64,000 bases of DNA from Ceratothoa steindachneri (GCA_963969495.1 OZ018323.1:74744920-74808919), one strand, 5' to 3'; shown: positions 37,480-49,399, counted from the first letter of the stretch. Program-made: numbers and translations. The notes: generated by a model from the sequence alone, not told the origin.

Positions 37480-39110
37480 CACTTTCAGTTTATAGGCACC
37501 CTTCATCTGTTTGGCTGATTTCAGCCAGGAAGTGGCATGGGTGCAGAGGATCTTTCTTCTGGTCGTTAATTTGATAGGTAGGTAGCCATCTAGAGTGAAT
37601 ACACAATTACTCCTATATATGGTGCTGGTCCTGCCATACCTGATAAAAGAGATGAAGGTACCGGGTGTCCTAAATGTGGATAAATTCACTAATCTCTTTC
37701 CGAGAATTGCTTCATATTCTTGCCTCAACTTTATTTAAGCCCTCCGGACATTATCCACTGCAACCTCGACTCCATTTGGATCTAAACCTTATATCTTGCT
37801 ATACGAAAGCGCATAGGTTTTATTTTCTTTTGCAAATACTAAGATGGTGCATTTCTGCCGCGAGCGACGGATTTAATCTGAACGGTCTTGTTATAATAGA
37901 GGGTAAACTAAATTTTACAGAACCGCAGCGTTTAGTTGGTCTTGGTTTTGCCTGCGGAATCGCCTGAAAGTTCACATTTTGGCTTCTATTCTCTTTTTTC
38001 ATTGTTTTTAACATTATTTTTACCATATTATTCAACGCTTTGAAGGTGACAGGGCTTTCTTAAAGATTTTTTACAGATCTTTTGTTTTTTCTAATCTAAA
38101 GTATGGATGATAATCTAAGCAATACTAGCAGAACGTGAAAGACGGAAGTGGGACTTGATCCACTACACTGGTCTTGTTTAAATATTGGGGACTTAACATA
38201 TCCACTGTAGAAATCCTCCTTATCGATAATTTGGATATTCCAATCTCTATAAATTACTTCCTGCACTATGTACTTATACTTGCAAGCTAAGCCATTGACA
38301 ATTCCAACAACAGCTCTCATTTCCTCCAGAGACAGAAACTATAGTTGCCTTGAGGGCTGCGCGACAGCTTCTGGAAGGCACAATATCTGAACTTTACTAC
38401 AACACACCACCCAAAGCTTTGAAGGCACTTGGAGTAATACTTTTCTATTTTTAGAGCACACGTTGCGTCATGCTGGTTGGGAGCCAATGTACAAAGATGG
38501 CTGCAAATCCGAAGAGTTTGCAGGCTTCCTCGGCTTCCCCCGTATTTGCGAGGCGAGTGGCTCTTTTCTTGGTGTTCGCTCTGTCTTCTTTGCACAATTA
38601 CAGTAGTGTCAATAAGCTACTCAGGGCCTATGATTACGCGCCGTCTTATATTTAGAGAGCGGCTATTGATTTATTTAGAATCTCGTCACTTTCTAGTTAG
38701 CAGTTTCAGTAAAGTCATCAGAACTGAGAGCGTGGAAGTATCAGATATTTCCTCGAGTTTGATACTTGGCATCTAATATTTACGAAAACAAATGTGCTAA
38801 ATAATTTGCATGGACTAAGCAACTACCCAAACGCTTTGTTCTTCCCCACACCGAATAAATGGCAAGAGGAGTTAACATTTCGTGCCATTGTGCCGCAAAT
38901 ATTCTTGTGGGCTAAACTCTTACTTCAGTAAGGGTTTCATATAAATGTCTGTCGTTTCTTAATCGTGTACACTTGTGCGAGGCATCACAATTTGATAAAA
39001 CGTTCTCATGAACCTCATTGTAAGGAATGAATGAGTGCCTGGACTGTCGAGTAAATTTTTGAAGACTGTCTCAATCTGGTCGAACTTCGCGCTTGCTAAC
39101 TGTTCATACA
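37480..39110 (+). mobile_element. Heavily deleted copy of the copy A non-LTR family (copy C)
   Basis: Plus-strand sequence 37660-37760 matches the endonuclease region (VLNVDKFT for copy B VLNVDEFT, then SCLNFI for SCLDLF). The part at about 38130-38165 matches copy A near 7705-7730 (GTGGACTTGATCCAC-like). 38845-39110 matches copy A 8540-8840: CCCCACACCGAATAAATGG for CCTCACACCGACTACATGG, CGTGCCATTGTGCCGCAAAT for CGTGCCATTACGCCACAAAT, and TGAATGAGTGC for TGAATGCGTCG. Between these pieces most RT and RNase H sequence is lost or unrecognisable. Edges are approximate. Confidence 0.65.
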
Positions 39111-39238
39111 GTGATATAAAAGCGAATTATATATGCAAAAATGTTTGTTTGTATTCTGTCAAGTATGAAATAAATGAGTTTTAATCATATACTTCACTTT
39201 TTTATACATACCAGCCCCATAAATTTGGCCAAGGTTAT

Positions 39239-39251
39239 AAATATATATATA

Positions 39252-39331
<80 letters not shown>
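39239..39331. repeat. (AT)n microsatellite
   Basis: About 92 bp of AT with one TTATA phase break. Confidence 0.97.
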
Positions 39332-39335
<4 letters not shown>

Positions 39336-39368
39336 TTGAATATTTAGGGAAGAGTTTTTCTTTTATGC

Positions 39369-40432
39369 ATGTTTTATTAAAGACCAGGTCTAGTTGAACC
39401 TTGATTGTCTTTTTTCTTTGCTTTTCTACTTTCCTTATTATTCTTTTTTTCGTCTTGCGAAAGGTTATATATAAGTGTTCCGATATTTATGGTTTATTTT
39501 AGCTGGCTAAGCTTTCGGTCACGTTTGACCATCTTCGGAGCGAATTAATTTTACACTGGCTAATCATTTAAAGGCATTAATTACATTTATATACTAAAGA
39601 TAATTTAGATAATGAAAAGAAGGGGGAATGTGGTTGACAGGAAGTAGTTACGAAATGTACATTTGGGAATGGGATTTCGTTCATTATTGACCGTTAATCC
39701 GTAAGTCACAATATATTATAAAACCCCAAAAATAAGTAATCACCTCATTATCAACGACGAAATTACGAAAAAAGAATTGAAAACTTCCAATTTATGAATT
39801 CACCTGTCATCATGAAGATTGCAAGCTTCATAAATCAAATAAATACATTGGAATGACAACCACATCCCTATCTCGGAGACTCACCATGCATCTGCAAAAC
39901 GGCGCCATCAACAAGCATTACATGCAACATGGAATTCAACTAACACGAGAAATTTTAGTACAAAACACCATTATTAAAAGGAGAAGTGACCACACGTGCC
40001 TTCATATTCTGGAAGCGATCCTAATCCACGACGAAAAACCGAAGATTAATGCCCACTTGACCGCCACCCAGCGAACATTAAAACTCTTTACGTACGGATT
40101 AACGGTCAATAATGACCGAAATCCCATTCCCAAATGTAACTTTTCTAATTACTTCCTGTCAACCACATTCACCCCTTTTTTCATTATCTAAATTATCTTT
40201 AGTATATAAATGAAATGCCTTTAAATGTTTTACCAGTGTAAAATTAATTCGCTCTAAACATGGTCCAACGTGATTGAAAACTCAGTTAGCTAAAATAAAC
40301 CATGAATATCGGAACACTTATCTATAACCTTTCGCAAGACGAAATAAGAATAATAAGGAAATTAGAAAAGCAAAGAAAAAAGCTAATCAAGGTTCAACTA
40401 GACCTGGTCTTTAATAAAACATATAATAAAAA
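39369..40432. mobile_element. Penelope-like elements, two 3' ends tail to tail around a GIY-YIG segment
   Basis: Left arm 39369-39707 is an inverted, diverged copy of right arm 40091-40432. The right arm is the C-terminal codons plus 3' region of the plus-strand Penelope-like frame at 39793-40191; the left arm is the same region of a second copy on the minus strand. Both arms contain the GTCAAACGTGACCGAAAGCTTAG-like stretch and a GACCTGGTCTTTAATAAAAC end. Penelope-like elements often leave partial copies in inverted or tandem arrangement flanking the main copy. Confidence 0.8.
39793..40191 (+). pseudogene. Penelope-like GIY-YIG endonuclease domain (C-terminal fragment)
   Basis: The frame reads YEFTCHHEDC near 39793, then NKYIGMTTTSLSRRLTMHL: the GIY-YIG endonuclease of Penelope-like retroelements, with Y-E-F-T-C in place of GIY and K-Y-I-G-M-T in place of YIG. 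The spacing with extra Cys/His between the halves (CHHEDC) is a feature of these elements. The conserved Arg follows in SLSRRL, and the catalytic Glu most likely in LHILEAILI. The domain would nick DNA to prime insertion. The RT domain that should precede it is absent, so the copy is 5'-truncated, but the endonuclease frame itself is open for 133 codons. Confidence 0.82.
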
Positions 40433-40483
40433 ATTATTCCGTTTCTCTTTCAATGTGGTTTAATGGATTCATTTTCATCATTC

Positions 40484-40630
40484 TCTCGGTAAAGGATTGC
40501 CTTCATTGTGCTGCCCTCTGCTCTCTATGATTCTAGTCTTGTTCTAATGTCCCTTTCTCTTACCTCTAAAAAACTCCTGTTTCTTGTCTCATTGCTCATT
40601 CGCGTCAAATTTCTGTTTCTTGTACTATAT
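40484..40630 (+). repeat. SINE body, 5'-truncated copy
   Basis: 147 bp nearly identical to 41009-41155 (only a handful of differences by eye), starting TCTCGGTAAAGGATTGCCTT and ending CTTGTACTATAT. It lacks the tRNA-like head, as expected for a truncated SINE insertion. Confidence 0.85.
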
Positions 40631-40901
40631 TGTAATATAGTCTGCAATGCAAGGTTTCTGCACCTCTATTTCTGTCTTCAAAATTGTTTTGAAAGGCAGA
40701 AAATAAATATGGCGAAAGCCCTGTGGTGATTGTTATCACCCGCAGAACTTGCATTTGCTCCTCCTTCTTTGTATGTGACTTGTGGATGAGCCTTTAAATT
40801 GTGAGCGGGTAAGAAGATGTGGTATAAAAATTCCCTGGAGGTTCCTAGCTTAGAGAGATACTGGGTTTGATGGGGTAACGCTTTGGGCGAAGTAGAGTCA
40901 C

Positions 40902-41146
40902 TGTGCCTGGTAGCTCAGCGGTAGAGCATCTGACCGGCAATCAGCAGACCCGGGTTCGTGTCCCGGCCTGGAATTTCAAAAATTTTTCCCCTGGCGTTAT
41001 CTCTGTCTTCTCGGTAAAGGATTGCCTTCATTGTGCCGCCCTCTGCTCTCTATGATTCTAGTCTTCTTCTAATGTCCCTTTCTCTTACCTCTAAAAAACT
41101 CCTGTTTCTTGTCTCATTGCTCATTCGCGTCAAATTTCTCTTTCTT

Positions 41147-41155
<9 letters not shown>
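40902..41155 (+). repeat. Probable tRNA-headed SINE, full copy
   Basis: About 254 bp: tRNA-like head (40904-40973), a 35-bp linker, and a 147-bp body (41009-41155) also found at 40484-40630. The body ends in TACTATAT and passes directly into (AT)n. I do not recognise the body as any named conserved SINE core. SINEs use RNA polymerase III internal promoters and are copied by RT from non-LTR elements. Confidence 0.7.
40904..40973 (+). tRNA. tRNA-Ala(GGC)-like head of SINE, probably not a functional tRNA
   Basis: D arm GCTC/GAGC with loop AGCGGTA is intact; the anticodon stem TCTGA/TCAGC has one mismatch; the loop CCGGCAA gives anticodon GGC; the T arm CCGGG/CCCGG has loop TTCGTGT. The A box (TAGCTCAGCGG) and B box (GGTTCGTGTCC, one change from consensus) would make a polymerase III promoter. 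The acceptor stem pairs at only about five of seven positions. Degraded acceptor plus attached repeat body argue for a SINE head. Confidence 0.6.
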
Positions 41156-41218
<63 letters not shown>

Positions 41219-41245
41219 TATATACATAAATATATATATATATAA
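41150..41245. repeat. (AT)n microsatellite at the SINE 3' end
   Basis: About 95 bp of AT with small interruptions, starting at the TATAT end of the SINE body. Confidence 0.97.
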
Positions 41246-43058
41246 GGGTAGCGCTCGTAGGCTGAGCTCTGAAGGATTATCGGCGCTGAACGACGCGCTG
41301 TTGGCTTTGCGCCTCCGATGTCTTAATGAAAAGGTTATTCGCGACACGTGCCTAAGCTACTCCTCCCTATTTTAACCCATATTTAAAAGGAAACATCCCG
41401 ATCGGTGAATTACTTTGAAAGTTTTTAAGCATAAATCTATAAAGAAGGTGTTGACGACAAATTGAAAAAGTGTTAAGGTAAAATATAGATTGTTTTCGAA
41501 TATGTCATGATGTTTGACGTAATGACCGGCTAGGCACTGCTTGGCCTCGTGACCTCATGTTTCCGTGATGGCACGCTTCGCTGAATTAGGTAGAAAATGA
41601 TAGGAAATATTGAAAAGTAAAACTGTGTCTCTAATAGGAAAAGAAAGGGTGCATGAATGCAAACGCTAAAAAATTGCACCCTTTTCGGAGAAGGAGGGGC
41701 GGCGTCTTTGCATACATTGATATCTCAATTAGTTGATTGAAGGATTAATGTGGCATCGATGATAAATTCTTTGGTCAACCAGAGCACAAGTCTTTTTACC
41801 TCGTTTTCTTGAGAGTTGTTAATTAAAGAAAGTCTTCCGAGAATCCAACATTTGGTTTGGTGGCGCTGAAGAATGTAGTTTGAATCATTAAGGATTTACT
41901 AGACAATATATATTACTTTAAAAATTTTATTCTGCTTATTAAAATATCATTAGGTTCTCTCTCAAGTATTTTTTTCATCCTCCTATATTTCTTTCGAGCT
42001 CAATGATATAATAATATATTATTCTCTTCTTAATCGTGCGTAGCAGAATTTCAATTAATATTTTTGAATGAAAGAAGTGCGTCCTTTAATTTAGCGGTGA
42101 GAATTTCATTCGAATTTGTTACGATCGCATTCCTAGATGAGGTTCTCCTTTTGTGACTTGGCCAAGAGCTACGTTGTTAATTAAAGTTATTTAATGATGT
42201 CCTTTTGGACGCATCCCTTTGTTCAATCCAACCTTCGTTTCGCACTTGTCTAAAGGTCCTTTGTTCAACCTCAGTCTGCTGTTGCGCACCTTTTCTGGAT
42301 GGGATCAGAGTTCATTAGAATTGGAACGTTGCAACTTTCTTTTACAGTAATTTTCCTTCCTTCATGTATGGTCGATACCAGCTGGAAACCAGAGCTGATA
42401 AAATCATTTGGTTTATACGGAGCAATCGATTTTTGGTTTCTTATCTTCCCAGTACTATCCGGGATTTTTTATCCATAGACTCTGATAATGAGTGATCACT
42501 AACGTTTGTCTTTGAACTCACTTCAGTCTTAAACCTAATGAATTGGTATTTATTTCGCGTATGTTTAGAAGTGTCTGTATTGATTTTCGGGCAATTTCAG
42601 GAGCTTGATTTTCTGGAAGTAAATAGGAAGTTTGCCGTCGATGGTGACGAGTTTTTAGAATGATGGGCGATGTCGGGCTTTTTTAGTTAATTTGATCGAC
42701 CTCTTTACTTCATTGTGTGTGGCAGAAATTGGAATACACCAAGATGTATGGTGAACTAGCAGGGGATTCCATAATAAAATATTTACATTAAAAAAATGTA
42801 ATTATATGAATAGTAATAATTGATCTTCAATTTTATTTCTGTTTTCTATCCCTATCATGTTTCTTTGTTATATTCATACTATGTGAAACCCCAATGAATG
42901 ATAATATGATGATAATATGATCGTTTGACAGTTAATTTTATTAGTAATATTACATCTGGATTCATTCTTTTACTTGTCACGGTAATCTTCCCAAAATATC
43001 CAAACAATTCTTATAGGTCATTGTTTTCCCTTGGCTCGCAGATATCTTATAAAGAAAG
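41246..43058. other. Unassigned region
   Basis: No recognised family. A GC-richer 130-bp patch at 41250-41380 includes an open frame without known motif. The rest is AT-rich. Confidence 0.45.
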
Positions 43059-43451
43059 ACCAGGCAATGTCTTCGCCACCCTCCCCTACGGGGGGAGCTT
43101 GCGTTTCGCTACTAAGATTAAAATTTAAAATCAAAATAAAGCAGCCATGGGTAAATTTTTATAAATTTTCTGAACTTCGACAATTATAATAATTTTAAAA
43201 AGGAACTCTAAACTAAATTCAACCCCTTTCAAAATATCACATGGCTAAAATATAGTTATAGAAGATATATAAAAATATATTTTCTCAACTTCACAATTTG
43301 TAATTCTTTGGGTTTTAAAAAATTTACAAAATTTCAATAATTATATTTATTTCTGAACTTCACCATTTTGTTTTTTGATATTATAAAAGAATTATTAGAA
43401 ATAAATTTGATAAAAAAACATGTCATAACTAAACTAAGATGAAATTATTAT
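43059..43451. repeat. Dispersed repeat family R2, copy 1
   Basis: Similar to 61424-61720. Both start ACCAGGCAATG-CTTCGCCAC, contain GAGCTTGCG-TTCGCTACTAAG and AAGCAGCCATGG, and end AAACTAAGATGAAATTATTAT. Inside copy 1 a TTTCT(G/C)AACTTC-CA motif recurs three times at about 80-100-bp spacing. Its end touches the mariner relic. Confidence 0.8.
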
Positions 43452-43457
43452 GAGCTC

Positions 43458-43685
43458 AACCATTCCCCTTACAGTCCAGATCTGGTCACTAGAGACTACT
43501 TTTTATTCCGTCAGCTCAAGGCTACACTGCGTGGATGCCAGTTTGTGGATGATGAAGATGTCCAACTCGCTGTCCAGAAGTGGATTGAACAGCAGTCGGG
43601 AGATTTCTGGTTGTCGGGAATTCGAAGCCTCAGGGACAAGTGGTGCAAGTGCATTGAAGTCGAGGGTAGTTATATTAAAAAATAA
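43458..43685 (+). pseudogene. Mariner transposase C-terminal 75 codons
   Basis: An uninterrupted frame starting NHSPYSPDLVTRDYFLF (family: HPPYSPDLAPSDYFLF), then LRGCQFVDDEDVQLAVQKW and DKWCKCIEVEGSYIKK with stop TAA at 43683-43685. This is the end of a mariner transposase of the kind found in SETMAR-like sequences. It includes the third catalytic Asp (SPDL). Everything upstream is missing: sequence before 43452 is repeat R2. With the 3' terminal repeat it is a 3'-end fragment of about 300 bp. Confidence 0.9.
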
Positions 43686-43719
43686 TAAAACACTTTTCCT
43701 CATATCTCGTTTCCTTATA

Positions 43720-43753
43720 TCCGAATTGCAAAACTTATTGACCGCCCCTCGTA
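43720..43753 (+). repeat. 3' terminal inverted repeat of the mariner fragment
   Basis: The segment ends AACTTATTGACCGCCCCTCG followed by TA. Read from the outside it begins with the CGAGGGGCGGTCAATAAGTT pattern of mariner ends. The partner at the 5' end is not present. Confidence 0.75.
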
Positions 43754-43859
43754 TATATATTCGGCTTTTAATACTGGATAATAAATAAGCACATTGATCA
43801 TGTACCATTATTTCTCAATTATATTGATTAACAACATCCTAACATAAGATTTTTTATGG

Positions 43860-44692
43860 CAACAGAAAAGGACAACAAATCTTATTCTTGGCTATCAACG
43901 TTGTCCAAACAGGTTCGTCTTACAATACATCCATTTACAGAAAACCTACCACCACTAGATTAGGTACACATCTTTTTTAGTAGCTCTTCCAGTTAGTTTA
44001 AATTATTTACTATTAAAAACCGAATTTTTAAAGCCTACCATAAATGCTCTAAATGGATATCCTTTCATGAAGTACTGACTTATTTAAGGGATTTCTTTAA
44101 ATTTAATTATTACCCCGATTTCATCTTAGATTAGTTAGTATCCAAATTTCTCTCCAAAATATATTATCCTCGACCCTTTCTTACGACTGTTTCCAAACAG
44201 AAGGTTTTCATTAGACTATCCTATCTCGAGCATTTTACATTAGAATTTAACAAAGTCCTTCTCTCTACCCTTAACAATCATTTCCCTCAATGCCAATTTA
44301 TTTGTATAAATTCCAAGCCTGTATCGTTAAATTCCATTTTTCTCCATAGGGAGCCAATCCATTTGGGCTTGCGATCCTGTATAATTTACAATTATACATG
44401 TACGACCTGCCACAGTCGTTATGTAGGGCAAACTAGCTTACAACTCAAATGCAGGATCGCAAAGCACTTAGGTTTGTCTCATAGGGCTGGTATTCCCATC
44501 TCTAAACCTGAAGCCTCTTTCATCAGGCAATACTATGAGTATCAACATCATCCTCTTAATTCTGATTCATTTACCATCTTATTTTCAGCCTTAACTTCTC
44601 TCGATTTGAAAATCTTAGAGTCACTGTACATCAATAAAATAAACCTAAACCTATATTATTACTTCTCCTCAATTAAACTATTCACTATATAA
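43860..44692 (+). pseudogene. Penelope-like element relic with GIY-YIG endonuclease
   Basis: Pieces of the RT C-terminus appear in several frames (YRKPTTTRLGTHLF near 43935; FLHREPIHLGLRS near 44340). They lead into an open frame from 44363 with YNYTCTTCHSRYVGQTSLQ, the GIY-YIG motif with its interposed Cys pair. The conserved Arg and His follow in CRIAKHLGLSHRAG, and the Glu in LKILESLYI. RT frames contain several stops, so the element is dead, but the endonuclease is open for about 109 codons. It belongs to a different Penelope lineage from the copy at 39793, as the two endonuclease sequences share little beyond the core motif. Confidence 0.82.
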
Positions 44693-45019
44693 CCAACCAA
44701 CACTTCAATAGATAAACTAGTCAACCGACCAACCGAACAAATTTCCTTAGTAGTTTTTATATCATTAGTTAGTCATTTCTCAACTCCCACGATAAAGGTT
44801 AGTCACTCTGTTTAATTCATTCTAATTTGTTTAAAGATTTTTTGTTGTTTTTTAAAGTTTAATATAATAGGTTATTTTATTGTTTACTACATTTCCATTT
44901 AATATTCGATATTCAAGTCAGTTTATGTTATAACTTCACTGCTTTCTATTATTTTTCAAAATTACACTGGATAGTATCAATTAATTCTATATATTTTTAT
45001 TTGTGTTTTTACTTTAATC

Positions 45020-45024
<5 letters not shown>
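44693..45024. other. AT-rich stretch after Penelope relic
   Basis: Probably the element's 3' region. No feature recognised. Confidence 0.4.

Positions 45025-45091
<67 letters not shown>
45025..45091. repeat. (AT)n microsatellite
   Basis: About 67 bp of AT dinucleotides, 15 bp before the Tc1 end. Confidence 0.97.
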
Positions 45092-45094
<3 letters not shown>

Positions 45095-45105
45095 TTATAT
45101 ATATA

Positions 45106-45810
45106 CACTACCGAGCAAAATAAGAACGATTTTCCAAATTAAAATATTTACAAAATTACGATGAGTAGGTGAAATGAAATTTCCATGGTACATAGAGGCA
45201 AGCATTTAATATATTTCATGAGGATTTCATATCATCTAATCGTATATTCAAGAAATTATACCAAATGAAAAATAAGGGAACGATCATTTACAGATTTGCC
45301 TAGCATCAAATACACTGGAAATCCTTAATTTTCTTTTACTTAAAGCAACGATGAACACAGAATCTCACCAGTTTCTAGCAAAATCCTGCTAGTATTTTGT
45401 TCCATTTCTGCTTAATTTTTGTCCATAAATGCGTTGAACTTTAAGGCTGATCTATTGTTCTCCCAGAGATTCAATCTGGGTTCAGATCAGAGCTCTGAGC
45501 AGGCTACTTCATTACTTATATATTTTCTTGTTCGAAATAGTAGTTTAATCGCTTTGCAGTAAGGCATGGTGCATTGTCCTGCATAAATATTGCTGGCTTG
45601 TTCAGAGATGCTTAAGGTAGTGTTGTAGGAGATTTAGAGGCACATTTGCTTATACCTTACCGATTATTTGCATTAGAGCATAAACTCCTACTGTTGAAAA
45701 CATTCCCATACTATGACGCTGCCTCCAACATGCTTGGGATAAATTTTAAAAGAGTTACTGTTAAAATTGTCACCTAAAAGACCCATCTAAATTAATTTTA
45801 CTTTCCCCGA
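45106..45810 (-). mobile_element. Tc1-like transposon fragment
   Basis: The outer end CACTACCGAGCAAAATAAGAA next to TA is a typical Tc1 terminal repeat. Read on the minus strand, the interior gives YPKHVGGSVIVWECF near 45725 (Tc1 pattern HGGGSVMVWGCF), then DNAPCLTAK near 45580 (pattern DNAPCHTAK, second catalytic Asp) and SSDLNP near 45475 (pattern SPDLNPIE, third catalytic residue region), with stops and frameshifts between. The 5' half of the transposase is missing where the sequence meets non-LTR copy D at about 45810-45830. Confidence 0.8.
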
Positions 45811-45829
45811 AATTGCCATATGTCCAGGA

Positions 45830-48430
45830 ACCAAGCAGAAGATAATCTCGACATCCTTTGGCTTGTCGCAAACGTGGCGTCACGGATACCTGGAGCCAGA
45901 GGATGTAGAGTTTTCAGTGCCATGAAAACATTCTGACGGCTTTGCGAGTCAATAATGATCACAATCTGCTCACCTTAGCTGGGAAAACGGGTTATCAATC
46001 TTATCGAGCGTTATATACCAACGACTTTGCCCGTGAAGAGGGCGGCATGAATCCCTTTAACTCAATCAGAGTCGATACGGCGTAGAGTACGTTCTTCCCA
46101 CTTGTGACCTGGTATAGATATAGCGTGACACATAGTTTGCTACAAAATGGTCGAATTTGCATGGTGCTTTAGAAGATTTCTAATCAGTGGCATGGTAAGT
46201 GATAGTCAAAGTTGACAGCGTCCAGGGTAGCGTCTTTGGTAGAATAAGAGGTGTCTCCTGTCCGAAAGCTACCCCGATCTCTCTAGTGCTAATTTCATAA
46301 TTATAAACCAAAAAAGGTGAAGTTATGACTGGTACTTCTTGGCGGCATAGGCACTGAGTCGATCGGCCGCGGAAGGGGTGATAGGCGCGTGCGAGTGAGA
46401 GATACGCCAGACTTGAGCACATATTCGCATAATGCACTATGTACGGGATAGAGCCAGTGACATCGAGAATTCATCTCTCAATGAGTAATTAACAAGAGGC
46501 ACAGGTCGCTAGACGGATAAAGGTGTGGTTGATCGAGACCATTTTACGCAATACACGATCGCTGCAGATGTGTATATCTAGCGTACTTCGTCAAGCTCCG
46601 AACGTAGTTAACAGAACCAAGAATTTCTATGGAACAAGTAGAAGATTCAATAATGCTGCGAATATTTTTGCCACCAAGTTTAGACCTCGTTCGAAAACAA
46701 GATCAAGGAAACGGTGCTAATCCACCCCCTTCAGGAAAAACCTGTTTACGAACAATTTCACGTCGTGGTACAGACATTGGTGGCCGCAGAATTGCCCACC
46801 TTAATATTGGGGCAAGTAAACCCAAAACCTGTACCTTTGGAATAGAAAGAGAGATTTGGTTCTATGCTTTGTGGATTTGACGCTTCAGAGTTGCCATGTC
46901 TGACGCAACAAAAGAGAGAGTAAGGTCGTCTAAGTAGAGTATAGTGAGAATATATTCCAGTAGAACCAAGGTGATACTCTTGATGCTCAAGCCAAAGTGT
47001 ATGGTACTAAACACTCTTCCTTGTGGAACGCCCGCTTCCTGTTCCATTTGACCGAATAAAGCTCTCCCAACCTTAGGCCTAGTGGACGATCATAGCGTTG
47101 TGGGATCTACGAAAGAACGCCTGGCAGACAGCAATTCTAATGGAAATGAACTTGCGGAGGCTGTTTTGTATGAAGATAGATGAAGCCCGCTGTTCATAAA
47201 ACAGGCTAATCTATTTACCAATTTCTCCATCAGCATGAACACACAGGACGTTTGAGAAATTGGGTTGAGAGGCCAGGAGCAGAAGTTACTTTTATTAATA
47301 ACGATGCGCAAAATGTCTCAGGTGGAAATTAGCACGCCTGAAACAAGTATTATAATCGATAAATGAGAGACATCCTGCAGACTAATAGGCAAGATTTCGT
47401 TCTCCATGACATACGTGCTACATGGCTTTGAGGAAGTAGCAAGCGGCTCTACTCAATTGAGACAGTTTGACAAATACGATAACAACTTATCGTATGGGAA
47501 AATTTACACAAACTTTGGGTGAATCCGAAATTGCGATTCGTATGCGCAAAATGGTGGCACTACTAGCACCTCTGCAGCAGTGGCACGAATGCTTTCATAC
47601 GGTATCGATGTAAACCAGCAGTTACCGACTAAAGGAGCCTGTCAAAATCAAACGTGACATAAGGTGTATTTATAGGTCTCGATGTGGCTTACTGTTTTCT
47701 CATCACACTCCACCTAGATTGGTCTTTGGTCAGACAGCTTTTCAGTAATGTCTTCTAAGAAGGAGTTTACGAGTTCCCTAGTTTAAAATACTTTTCAAGA
47801 CATTCATGATTAGTGCGGCGTTATATGTACTGATAAGCCATTAAATCTCCTAGGAGACTAAACATCTACGCCTCGGAAATTTCCTACGCATTCGACAGAA
47901 GGATAGGTTCCGAGAAACTGGTCATCTTCGACTCTATACCAGTCAAACGAGCTAAAGATCTTCTCTGATGGAGGTTGTGGCAGTTGGACACATTGAGCAA
48001 GCGGGTTCAATAACACTAGTTAATCTTTGAATGAGGGACCGTGGCGTAATTAATACTCAAATTAGCGCACTTCGATTTTGGTATGTGCCTCCCAGCCGGA
48101 AGGTGGCTCAGAGCCTTTTGTGCCCCTCTTGGCCTGGTCGCTTGCTGAAGCAGCAGACGACCTGTCCTCCTTCAGAGGATCAGCGGAGGGAGATGAATCT
48201 CTCGTCCTCTTTGATTTCTTCCTGCCTTTCCTATTCATTTGTTGAGAAGAAGTGAACAGGCTTCTTCCTCCCCCAAGAAGGGCCCACAATGCCGGACTTA
48301 GCTGCTCGGCAAGAACTTTCTGCCTGATTAGGAGCTTTCAGAGGGGCCAAGCTCAGGTTTGGTGGGTGGCGAACCAAGCAAATCTTCCTCCATTTGGAAG
48401 ATCCTTCTTTCAGTGGTGAGATCACTTCCG
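45830..48430 (-). mobile_element. Copy D of the copy A non-LTR family, minus strand
   Basis: Read from high to low coordinates it gives gag (about 48430-47560), RT (about 47480-46860), RT thumb and linker (46860-46180) and RNase H (46160-45830), collinear with copy A. The endonuclease between gag and RT is missing. Gag: basic RKGRKKSKRTR in the complement of 48062-48289, and a segment at 47565-47700 matching copy A 4780-4870. RT: GVPQGRVFSTIHFGLSIKS and the YLDD box at complement 46925-46936. Linker: STREIGVAFGQETPLILPKT for copy A ELGIALGPVAPLILPRA. RNase H ends at the IISTSF-like segment near 45840. Stops and frameshifts are frequent. The 3' end is lost next to the Tc1 fragment. Confidence 0.82.
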
Positions 48431-49399
48431 GGACAATCTCGACCTCAAGATAGGCTCTAAATGGCTATCCCGCTAATTGTCAGGTATACCGACCAGCGAA
48501 TCATGGTAGAAAAAACGAATGTTTACACAGGGAGCTAGGTGAAAGGGCAACAACAAATTCCGTAGGTCCCAGTGACGGGGTTTCCCTTATTTGCACTATG
48601 TCCTGGTTAGAATAGCTACTCCGACTACCTGTTTAGGAGAGAGCTGTTGAGTAAAGGAAAAATAACGAGCGTTTAGACGGAGCGAGGCGGAAGCACGCCA
48701 AAAACTTTCGTACTTCCCATCAGAGTGTATCTGAAACTAGTGTCTGGGCGTCCATCATAGGCATTCCATCCAAGAGGGCACGTACTACCCTAAGTTTTCA
48801 TGCGTAAAAGGTTACACAGAGTGCCCTGCTACCGAGTTAGAGAGAGAGAAACCTACGGAAGCAGGACTGTGTATAAAACCCTTTGAGCACTGATTGAGGC
48901 TTTCCTCCCTGGCTCATGACACTTTTACTCTCTGTTGTTAGCTATCATTGAGGTATGGGTTCTCAATGACCACCTAATCATCCCCTCCTTAACAACCAAT
49001 TAATTCTTTTGCCGCCCGTCAACCTCTCCACCCTATTTGGCGTGGGCCCTCCTTTAACACCAATTGAGCTTTCCCAAAGAACGTGTTGAATCCTTCCTCT
49101 ACGCTATTGGACGACTCCTTCAACACCTAATGAGCACCCTTCTGAGGATTTCTTGTGCCCTCCTTGGAACTTGTGCATGCACTACTCACCGTCGCCTATC
49201 TTTAATCGGCCGTCGTAATTTTATACCAGTAAACTGCCTGTGTTTATACTTCAAGGTAGAGTATGGGTTGACCCGTATAGGTGTAACATTGCCGGTTGAC
49301 CACCATTCAAATTGGCATTCTGGTTTCCGGTTCTTGGCGACTTTCCTCATCCCTCTCAATTATCATATGACTCCTGAAGTAATTCCTTGAAATGACTAC
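48431..49399. other. Unassigned region
   Basis: May include the 5' untranslated part of copy D (48431 to about 48800). The 108-codon frame at 49064-49390 has no known motif. Confidence 0.4.

Noticed and set aside
40904..40973. Functional tRNA-Ala gene
   Set aside because: Acceptor stem has mismatches and the sequence continues into a body repeated without the head, which fits a SINE better.
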